17,879 bases of DNA from an uncultured Eubacteriales bacterium (lineage in GTDB: Bacteria > Bacillota > Clostridia > Christensenellales > Borkfalkiaceae), in assembly GCA_905210545.1 (NCBI GenBank), contig CAJLXC010000032.1, forward strand, positions 1 through 17,879. Direction: 5' to 3'. This document shows positions 6,745-12,319 of this stretch, one piece after another (position 1 is the first letter of the stretch; the number at the start of each line of letters is the position of its first letter). The notes beneath the pieces are model-generated. The model was given only the letters and a program-made list of their open reading frames with translations, was not told the origin of the DNA and searched no databases. A program made the translations under genes and the position numbers.

Positions 6745-7969
6745 AACCAAACTCATTATCGCGGCGTTGTTTTTCGTTTTCGTGTTTTTCTTTTCTAACG
6801 ACTTCGGTCTTATCGATATAGAAAAAACCGCGATTATAACGGCAATCGCCATAGACTCCGCCGAGGACGGCTACGAAGCCACCGCACAGATAGCAGTTCC
6901 CGAAGCCACCGACAAAAACTCCGAAAACAAAAAAGCGCAGATTTCGGGTACGGGCGGCACCATAGGCGCGGCGATAAAAGATATCGGCGACAAATCGGGG
7001 TGGTTTCCTAACCTGCAGTTTTGCAACGTTCTTATCATAGGCGAAGAACTTACGCACAGCAACGTATTTAAAGTCCTCGATTATTTTTCCAAAACGTTAA
7101 GAGTTCAGGATTCCGCGCTGGTCGTTACGACCGATAAAAAAGGGAAAGAGCTTTTAGAAGTTTCCACCCCGCTCGACAACATCTCTTCTTTCGCGCTGCA
7201 AAAAATACTTCTTAAAAACCCCGGCTTTGACAGCGACGTTGCGGAAACGGATATAAAAAACTTCTGCATAGATTATTATTCGGAAAGCCGCTCTTCTTAT
7301 ATGCCGCTCGTAAAGCTCAATAAGCAGGAAACGGCAGCCACGCCCGACACCGGCTCGGGCAGCGGGAGCGGCGGAGGTTCTTCCGGAGGTTCGGGCGGTT
7401 CGTCTTCGGGCGGCGGCGCGGGGTCGGGCGGAACAAACTCGGACGGCAGCACGCTTTTTAACGCACGTTCTACCGCGTTGTTTTACGAAGGGGTTAAGGC
7501 GGGCGAGCTGAACGAAAAAGAAACGCTCGCGCTGAGCGCGCTTACGGACACGTTTAAAGGCACGACGATAGAACTTAAGGACGTGACGACGAACGGCGAA
7601 ACGAAAAACTTTCTCATAACCGTTTTCAGGTGCAACCCCAAAATAATCGTGGACGCGAACGAAGAAAGCCTTAACGTAAAAATCGATCTCGACGTATACT
7701 GTAGAATAGTCGATCAGAACGCGGAAAAATCCGACGTGACCTATTCTAAAAACGTGCCGCTTCCCGACGCGGTCAAAGAAAAAGCCACCGAGTTTTTTAC
7801 GACGCATATAAACAAACTTATAGAAGCGGAAAAAACCTCAGGTTGTGATTTTTTGTTTTTGAAGCGCAAGCTCTTTCAGCGACGTTATAAACACTATGCG
7901 AGATATAAAGACAACTTTTTTTCAGTTATGAAACACGAAATAAACGTTTCCGTTTCGGGACAAAAATAA
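6731..7969 (+). CDS. gerAC: Ger(x)C family spore germination protein, no lipobox cysteine
   Basis: A 412-aa C subunit of the germinant receptor. The N-terminal domain (IEKTAIITAIAIDSAEDGYE, then FCNVLIIGEEL and RVQDSALVVTTDKKGKELL) and the C-terminal domain match the Ger(x)C family. Normally these are lipoproteins with an L-x-G-C-W-D-R-R-E-I motif. Here the aligned stretch reads SNDFGLIDIE, so Asp24 stands where the lipidated Cys should be and no other Cys is near; the protein would be held only by its N-terminal helix. Residues about 208-239 are a Gly/Ser tract, which separates two domains. It overlaps gerB by 14 nt, with AAGGAG at 6715-6720 as its ribosome binding site. Confidence 0.88.
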   Translation: MKYVKTKLIIAALFFVFVFFFSNDFGLIDIEKTAIITAIAIDSAEDGYEATAQIAVPEATDKNSENKKAQISGTGGTIGAAIKDIGDKSGWFPNLQFCNVLIIGEELTHSNVFKVLDYFSKTLRVQDSALVVTTDKKGKELLEVSTPLDNISSFALQKILLKNPGFDSDVAETDIKNFCIDYYSESRSSYMPLVKLNKQETAATPDTGSGSGSGGGSSGGSGGSSSGGGAGSGGTNSDGSTLFNARSTALFYEGVKAGELNEKETLALSALTDTFKGTTIELKDVTTNGETKNFLITVFRCNPKIIVDANEESLNVKIDLDVYCRIVDQNAEKSDVTYSKNVPLPDAVKEKATEFFTTHINKLIEAEKTSGCDFLFLKRKLFQRRYKHYARYKDNFFSVMKHEINVSVSGQK

Positions 7970-8021
7970 AAAGCCGCGTTTTATAATTTTTCGCCCCGCC
8001 GCGGTTAATTTTCGTGATAAA

Positions 8022-8062
8022 AAAGCTCCTGTCTGCCGCAGAATCGCGGCAGACGGGAGCTT
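8022..8062. terminator. Long inverted repeat after the ger operon
   Basis: A 17-bp stem (8023-8039 with 8046-8062, one G-T wobble) closes a six-base loop. It begins 53 nt after the gerC stop. On the plus strand the tail is only a weak T-run (TTGAATTTTG), whereas on the minus strand the stem is followed by six T residues. It can therefore serve as the ger terminator, but its better orientation is for minus-strand transcripts. Confidence 0.6.
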
Positions 8063-8069
8063 GAATTTT

Positions 8070-8413
8070 GTAACACCGGATAACGCAAAATATAACGAAA
8101 TAACCAACGGCGTTATCGCATTCGTCAGAAAAACTATAAAAACAAGCTTTCCTTGCGCGAAATATGCGAAGCCGTAGGATATTCCCCCACGTATTGCGAC
8201 GGAGTATTCAAAAAGGACACCGACAGCTCCATCATAGACTTTCTGCTCGAAACGCGCGTTTCCAAAGCGAAAGAGCTTCTTATCGAAAACACTTTTTCTC
8301 TCACCGAAATCGCGGAAAAAACCGGCTTTTCCGATTACAACTACTTTTCGAGATTATTTAAAAAGCGCACGGGCGTATCTCCCGTGCGCTTCAGAAAAAA
8401 ATTCAATTCTTAA
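8070..8413 (+). pseudogene. Remnant of an AraC-type regulator with frameshift
   Basis: The C-terminal AraC/XylS double helix-turn-helix is clear: LSLREICEAVGYSPTYCDGV, then FKKDTDSSIIDFLLETRVSK, then LTEIAEKTGFSDYNYFSRLF and TGVSPVRFRKK. The only usable start in that frame is a TTG at 8153, which would cut off the first helix. The missing part, NEITNGVIAFVR, is read one frame off immediately upstream, and the two join if the run of five A at 8129-8133 had six. No N-terminal sensor domain is found before it; the sequence runs into the hairpin at 8022-8062. A truncated, frameshifted remnant is the simplest reading; a one-base assembly error could explain the frameshift but not the missing sensor domain. 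Confidence 0.7.
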
Positions 8414-8423
8414 ACGGCGAAGA

Positions 8424-8457
8424 AAAAAGCAAACGCTGAGGCGTTTGCTTTTTCTCT
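8424..8457. terminator. Bidirectional terminator between AraC remnant and ppiB
   Basis: A 13-bp perfect stem (8424-8436 with 8441-8453) closes a TGAG tetraloop. It has T-rich tails in both directions: TTTTTCTCTTT on plus and TTTTTTCTTC on minus. It sits between two convergent genes, 10 nt from the AraC remnant stop and 14 nt from the ppiB stop, so it can terminate both. Confidence 0.85.
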
Positions 8458-8467
8458 TTAATTCGCA

Positions 8468-8992
8468 TTATGCTTTTTCGGGTTCGGGATAATCGACTCC
8501 GAACGTTTCCGCGGAAGCTTCTTTTATGACCACAGGCTCTATCGGTCTGTCCGCGTAACCCGTTTTAACTCCCGCGATATAATCTACGGTATCCATGCCC
8601 TCGGTTACCTTTCCGAAAGCGGCGTATTGCCCGTCCAAATGCGGCGCGTCTTCGTGCATAATGAAAAACTGCGAGCCAGCCGAATCGGGAAACATAGATC
8701 TTGCCATAGATATAACGCCCCTTTCGTGCTTTAATTTGTTGTCGAAACCGTTAGAACGGAATTCGCCTTTGACAGAATATCCGGGGCCGCCCGTTCCCGT
8801 GCCTTCGGGACAACCGCCCTGAATCATAAACCCGGGAATTATTCTGTGAAACGTAAGCCCGTTGTAAAAACCTTTTTTTACGAGCGACAAAAAGTTGTTG
8901 ACCGTATTTGGCGCAACCTTTGGATAAAGCTCGCATTTTATCGTTTTTCCGTCTTGCATCGTAAAGGTCACTACGGGATTTTTTTCGGACAT
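8468..8992 (-). CDS. ppiB: Peptidyl-prolyl cis-trans isomerase, cyclophilin type
   Basis: A 174-aa single-domain cyclophilin that accelerates proline isomerisation in folding proteins. Catalytic and structural motifs are FHRIIPGFMIQGG (Arg50 is the catalytic arginine), GSQFFIMHEDAPHLDGQYAAFGKV (Gln108-Phe109 region), and a C-terminal VVIKEA strand. No signal peptide is visible, so it is cytoplasmic. A good AAGGAG lies upstream of the ATG. It starts 33 nt after the end of the ABC transporter ATPase gene with no hairpin between, so it is probably transcribed with the lysine transporter and shares its riboswitch. It is otherwise an ordinary member of the family. Confidence 0.95.
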   Translation of the reverse strand: MSEKNPVVTFTMQDGKTIKCELYPKVAPNTVNNFLSLVKKGFYNGLTFHRIIPGFMIQGGCPEGTGTGGPGYSVKGEFRSNGFDNKLKHERGVISMARSMFPDSAGSQFFIMHEDAPHLDGQYAAFGKVTEGMDTVDYIAGVKTGYADRPIEPVVIKEASAETFGVDYPEPEKA

Positions 8993-9025
8993 AATCGTTC
9001 TCCTTATTCGTTATTATTATATGTT

Positions 9026-9778
9026 TTAACTTTGCTCGCCGTTTTCGCCGAGTATTCTTGCCAAAAACTCTTTGGTTCTCGGCATTTCGGGAGCGTTGAA
9101 AATCTTTTCAGGATTACCGTCTTCTACTATTACGCCGCCGTCCATAAATATAACCCTGCTCGAAACGTCTTTCGCAAAAGACATTTCGTGCGTTACGACT
9201 ATCATCGTAAGTCCGCTTTTTGCGAGATCGCGCATAACGGAAAGAACTTCGCCCACCATTTCGGGATCGAGCGCGGAAGTCGGCTCGTCGAAAAGCACTA
9301 CTTCGGGATTCATGGAAAGCGCTCTCGCGATAGCTATTCTCTGCTTTTGCCCGCCCGATAACTGCGAGGGTTTTGCGTTGATATACGCGCCCATACCGAC
9401 CTTTTGCAAATATTCCTTGGCTATAGCGGTCGCTTCGTCTTTTTTCCTGCCGAGCACTATCGTCTGCGGTTTTACGCAGTTATTGAGCGCGGTCATATTA
9501 TTGAACAGATTGAACGACTGAAAAACCATTCCGACCTTCGCGCGGTATTCCGTGAGTTTTACGGATTTATCCGTGATATCCGTGCCGTGATAAAGAATTT
9601 TACCGCCGCCCGGCTCTTCTAAGAGGTTGATGCAACGAAGCATAGTGCTTTTGCCGCTGCCCGACGGACCTATTACCGAAATAACGTCGCCGCGGTGAAC
9701 GTCGAAAGAAATATCCTTTAACACTTCGTGATCGCCGAATGATTTTTGAAGATTCACGATGCTTAAAACGTTTTCCAT
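9026..9778 (-). CDS. Amino-acid ABC transporter ATP-binding protein
   Basis: A 250-aa ATPase of the polar amino-acid (GlnQ/HisP) family. The Walker A motif is GPSGSGKS (37-44), the Q-loop is FQSFNLF (86-92), the signature is LSGGQKQR (140-147), Walker B is VVLFDEP (160-166), the D-loop is SALDP (168-172), and the switch histidine is His197. It energises import through the adjacent permease. Only one base separates its start from the permease stop. The gene itself resembles generic GlnQ; specificity for lysine is inferred from the lysine riboswitch upstream of the operon, not from this protein. Confidence 0.95.
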   Translation of the reverse strand: MENVLSIVNLQKSFGDHEVLKDISFDVHRGDVISVIGPSGSGKSTMLRCINLLEEPGGGKILYHGTDITDKSVKLTEYRAKVGMVFQSFNLFNNMTALNNCVKPQTIVLGRKKDEATAIAKEYLQKVGMGAYINAKPSQLSGGQKQRIAIARALSMNPEVVLFDEPTSALDPEMVGEVLSVMRDLAKSGLTMIVVTHEMSFAKDVSSRVIFMDGGVIVEDGNPEKIFNAPEMPRTKEFLARILGENGEQS

Positions 9779-9779
9779 A

Positions 9780-10535
9780 TCAGTTCTCCTTTATATGAAT
9801 CTCGGCTTCCGGATCCGACTGCGAACCAAACACGGTGTAATTTTTGTTGCCGTCCATCTTCTTTTCGAGAATTCTTAAAAGACGGGTAACCGTGAAAGTA
9901 AGAATAAAGTATATCACGGCGCATATCAGATATGCGGGAATAAACTGGAAATACGAACCGCCCGCGCTTTTAGCCATAAACATAAGCTCTGTTATGGAAA
10001 TTACGGACAAAATAGAACTGTCTTTGATGTTCACGACGAATTCGTTACCGATAGAAGGCATTATGTTTCTCACCGCCTGAGGCAAAACAACGTGGAACAT
10101 CGTCTGAAAATGAGTCATTCCTATCGCCTGCGAACCTTCGAACTGACCTTTATCGATGGAAATTATTCCGCCACGGACGATTTCCGCCATATACGCGCCG
10201 GTATTTAAGGATATGATTATAAACGCCGATAAAAGCGGCTTATCCATTTTAGATAAAAATCCGTAATGAAGAAGAAGTGCCTGCACGAGCATCGGCGTAC
10301 CCCTTATTATCTCAACGTAAGCGGAAAGAATAAAATTTACAACTTTCATTGCGGCTTTCTGAAAACCGTTTGCGCTTGTCTTTACGGGTATGGTGCGCAC
10401 GATTGCTACGCCTATACCGATTATGAAACCGATAAGCGTGCCGACAATCGACATAATAAGCGTGTAGCCCGTTCCTTTAAGGAACAATGCCCAGTACTCT
10501 CCGAGCAATTTAATTATCCAGTCAAACGTACTCAT
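9780..10535 (-). CDS. Amino-acid ABC transporter permease
   Basis: A 251-aa inner-membrane permease of the HisMQ/GlnP family. There are about five membrane helices, and the EAA-type cytoplasmic loop reads GSQAIGMTHFQTMFHVVLPQ (about residues 134-153), which couples to the ATPase. The RGTPMLVQALLLHYGF segment (about 89-104) is the usual family signature. Only one permease gene is present, so the channel is likely a homodimer. The C-terminus is a soluble, charged tail ending in EIHIKEN. It is 26 nt downstream of the binding protein gene and one base from the ATPase gene. The lysine assignment comes from the upstream riboswitch. Confidence 0.93.
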   Translation of the reverse strand: MSTFDWIIKLLGEYWALFLKGTGYTLIMSIVGTLIGFIIGIGVAIVRTIPVKTSANGFQKAAMKVVNFILSAYVEIIRGTPMLVQALLLHYGFLSKMDKPLLSAFIIISLNTGAYMAEIVRGGIISIDKGQFEGSQAIGMTHFQTMFHVVLPQAVRNIMPSIGNEFVVNIKDSSILSVISITELMFMAKSAGGSYFQFIPAYLICAVIYFILTFTVTRLLRILEKKMDGNKNYTVFGSQSDPEAEIHIKEN

Positions 10536-10561
10536 TCTTAATTTCTCTTTTTATCGTTTTA

Positions 10562-11422
10562 TCAGCTTTCCTGCGAAACGGGTTGACGGGAAATCGCCGC
10601 CGCCATAAGGGCTTCTTTATCGTCGGTGGAAAGCTTTGCTATGGTTGCGTTTACCTTTTCGGTAAGAGAGCTGCCTTTTCTCAATCCTACCGCGATAGAA
10701 GCTTCTGCAGGATCGTAGGTAAAGCCCTTTCCTTCGCCGAACTCGATATAAGTAAAGTTGGAGTCGGCAGCGGCAGCGCCTTTTCCGCCCGGTCTTTCGC
10801 ACACGTAACCGTCAATCGTTCCCGATCTGAGCGCAGTAGTCAGCGCAGCGAAGTTTTCGAGCGCGTTTTGTTTGTTTACGCCCTGAATCTGATCTATTAC
10901 GTCGTAGTGGAACGTGTTAAGCTGACCCGTGATTCTCGCTCCCGAAAAATCGGAAATCTGCGTAGCGTTTGCGTATTTACCGTCTTTTCTCACGACCATA
11001 ACGAGATTACTGTCAAGGTATGTATCGGAAAAATCTATAGACAGCCTTCTGTCGTCCGTCGGGCTCATACCAGCAATAACGAGGTCGATGCTTTTTGCGT
11101 TGAGCGCAGGAATAAGTCCGTCCCATTCGAGAGGTTTGATTTCAAGCGTTACGCCGAGATCTTCCGCGATTTTTTTCGCAATCTGAACGTCGTATCCGTC
11201 CGCATACATTCCGTCTGCTATTTTAACGGTATATTCGTTGGCTGAAGTCTGAGACCAGTTATAAGGCGCGTAAGCGCATTCCATTCCGACGACTATTTTG
11301 CCGGCGGCTTTTACGTCGTCGTAATCTTTTGCGCCGACGGCAGAAGAGCCGCAAGCGGCAAGCGAGAACAGAGCCGTTACCGCCATCAAGGCGGCTGCCA
11401 TAACTGTAAATAACCTTTTCAT
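10562..11422 (-). CDS. Amino-acid ABC transporter substrate-binding lipoprotein
   Basis: A 286-aa extracellular binding protein. The signal peptide ends in the lipobox LAAC with Cys24 as the lipidated residue, so it is a membrane-anchored lipoprotein. The mature part is a family 3 periplasmic binding fold: KIVVGMECAYAPYNW near the start, DGYDVQIAKKIAEDLGVTLE, then EWDGLIPALNAKSIDLVIAGMSPTDDR, and IDFSDTYL. The acidic residues after GYDV and the IAGMSPT loop belong to the usual amino-acid pocket. The ATG is preceded by GAAAGGAG. It is the first gene after a lysine riboswitch, which makes it a lysine-binding protein by inference; arginine or ornithine cross-binding cannot be excluded. Confidence 0.93.
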   Translation of the reverse strand: MKRLFTVMAAALMAVTALFSLAACGSSAVGAKDYDDVKAAGKIVVGMECAYAPYNWSQTSANEYTVKIADGMYADGYDVQIAKKIAEDLGVTLEIKPLEWDGLIPALNAKSIDLVIAGMSPTDDRRLSIDFSDTYLDSNLVMVVRKDGKYANATQISDFSGARITGQLNTFHYDVIDQIQGVNKQNALENFAALTTALRSGTIDGYVCERPGGKGAAAADSNFTYIEFGEGKGFTYDPAEASIAVGLRKGSSLTEKVNATIAKLSTDDKEALMAAAISRQPVSQES

Positions 11423-11458
11423 TTTTTGTTTTCTCCTTTCTTTATAAAATTTTTTTAC

Positions 11459-11490
11459 AAAAAAAATCGCGATACTATCAAATATCGCGA
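11459..11490 (-). terminator. Riboswitch-controlled terminator
   Basis: On the minus strand TCGCGATA (11483-11490) pairs with TATCGCGA (11467-11474), and a run of T follows (11460-11466). It lies 26 nt past the end of the lysine aptamer and 37 nt before the binding-protein ATG, as expected for an attenuator. A 12-nt antiterminator pairing, CTATTGAATATT (11512-11523) with GATATTTGATAG (11475-11486), overlaps its 5' arm and the aptamer P1 strand. Confidence 0.85.
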
Positions 11491-11516
11491 CTTAAAGGAT
11501 CCATCTGTCTTAATAT

Positions 11517-11680
11517 TCAATAGCTCAACGCGGAATTTCTTCCGCGACAGTTACAAGACTATTAACCTTGCACCCAGACAAGAATTTTTCGGGATAAAAT
11601 TCTCTCTTCGGCGTCCTCTCCTTTACCGCGTCGGCTAAATCCCTGCCGACGTTTATCATATCGGACGCGCCTCTATTTGA
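11517..11680 (-). promoter_or_regulatory. Lysine riboswitch (L box) aptamer
   Basis: The minus-strand leader carries the conserved lysine riboswitch core in order: ATAGAGG-GCGCG at the 5' end, the GTCGGC...GCCGAC stem, GGTAAAGGAGAGGACGCCGAAG, CTGGGTGCAAGGTTAATAG, TAACTGTCGCGG, and CGTTGAGCTATTG at the 3' end. The P1 strands TCAAATAG and CTATTGA pair. The layout agrees with the well-known Bacillus lysC element. Lysine binding would stabilise P1, release the terminator, and shut off the ABC transporter operon. Confidence 0.94.
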
Positions 11681-11690
11681 TTTTTTCTTC

Positions 11691-11719
11691 AATATACACT
11701 ATTTTTTTCGTTATGTCAA
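11691..11719 (-). promoter_or_regulatory. Sigma-A promoter of the lysine transporter operon
   Basis: TTGACA (11714-11719) and TATATT (11691-11696) lie exactly 17 bases apart on the minus strand. The transcript would start a few bases before the first bases of the lysine aptamer. This is one of the two best promoters in the window. Confidence 0.85.
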
Positions 11720-11757
11720 CGGTTTTTACGTCTTTTTTCGTAAATTTATAATTTTTT

Positions 11758-11940
11758 TCAGAAATTGCCGTCGCGACCGTCGTCGACGTTGATTTTAGAA
11801 GTTAATACACCCACTTCGTATTCGTATTGTTCTTTAGAAAGAATTCCCCTTTCGTAAAACAATTTTATCGTTTTCAATTGCTCGCTTTGCAAATCTTTGT
11901 TGGTATATCTTTTTTCTTTCATTTCTGTTTCCTCAGCCAT
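11758..11940 (-). CDS. Small SHOCT-like protein
   Basis: A 60-aa charged protein. The middle, LKTIKLFYERGILSKEQYEYEVGVL, follows the SHOCT pattern (L..L...G.I...E......L) seen in many short helical hairpin domains that often occur at protein termini. The ATG at 11940 has almost no ribosome binding site, whereas an in-frame ATG at 11922 (MKEKRYT) is preceded by GAGG at 8 nt, so a 54-aa product is more likely. It sits between the promoter of the lysine operon and the manganese riboswitch region, in the minus orientation. No terminator is visible between its end and the -35 region of the lysine operon. I cannot assign a function. Confidence 0.55.
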   Translation of the reverse strand: MAEETEMKEKRYTNKDLQSEQLKTIKLFYERGILSKEQYEYEVGVLTSKINVDDGRDGNF

Positions 11941-12042
11941 ATTCCGTTCTTTTCCGCTACATTCTACAACAGAATTGTTTTTATTGCAACCATTATAAAC
12001 GGGTTTTTCGATAAAAGCCCGTAATTAACGACAAAAAAACGC

Positions 12043-12071
12043 TTGACATAAAAGTTTATTCGTGATATCTT
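12043..12071 (+). promoter_or_regulatory. Sigma-A promoter of the P-type ATPase
   Basis: TTGACA (12043-12048) is perfect and TATCTT (12066-12071, 4 of 6) follows after 17 bases. The expected start near 12078 gives a leader of about 240 nt, which is filled by the riboswitch and its terminator. The neighbouring stretch 11941-12042 holds nothing else that I can support. Confidence 0.75.
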
Positions 12072-12097
12072 TTAATCGCAGACAAAATTTCGTCTGT

Positions 12098-12197
12098 CTT
12101 AAGGGAGTAACGTGCACAAAATTATTGTGTAGCAAGTCAACAATCCCGTCTTGACCGTTCAGGTCGCACTGGCTTGCTTTGAAACGCGAGACTTGAG
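12098..12197 (+). promoter_or_regulatory. yybP-ykoY (manganese) riboswitch aptamer
   Basis: The leader carries the conserved yybP-ykoY features: AAGGGAGTAAC at the 5' side and GCGAGACTT at the 3' side. The P1 strands CTTAAG (12098-12103) and CTTGAG (12192-12197) pair. The P2-type stem GCAAGTC (12132-12138) pairs with GGCTTGC (12171-12177). The arrangement matches the Lactococcus yoaB element, which also precedes a P-type ATPase. The class senses Mn2+ and is usually an ON switch. The first loop reads GGGAG where GGGGAG is more common, so a covariance search should confirm it. Confidence 0.85.
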
Positions 12198-12240
12198 CAT
12201 AACTCTTGCTATGCGAAGGTCGGGTATTTCGTAATTTTCA

Positions 12241-12269
12241 GCCTCGCATACGTGTGCGAGGCTTTTTTT
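12241..12269 (+). terminator. Terminator of the manganese riboswitch platform
   Basis: GCCTCGCA (12241-12248) pairs with TGCGAGGC (12255-12262), followed by seven T (12263-12269), 51 nt before the ATPase ATG. An alternative pairing of TATGCGAAGG (12210-12219) with CCTCGCATA (12242-12250), with one bulged A, would disrupt it. This is the expression platform for the aptamer upstream. Confidence 0.88.
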
Positions 12270-12319
12270 ACGTCAATAATACTCGCGAACGCAAAAAACT
12301 AAAGGAGCGTTATATTTAA

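Noticed and set aside
7350..7450. Tandem repeat or CRISPR-like array in the Gly/Ser tract
   Set aside because: No fixed repeat unit or spacer is visible; it is low-complexity coding sequence within gerC.
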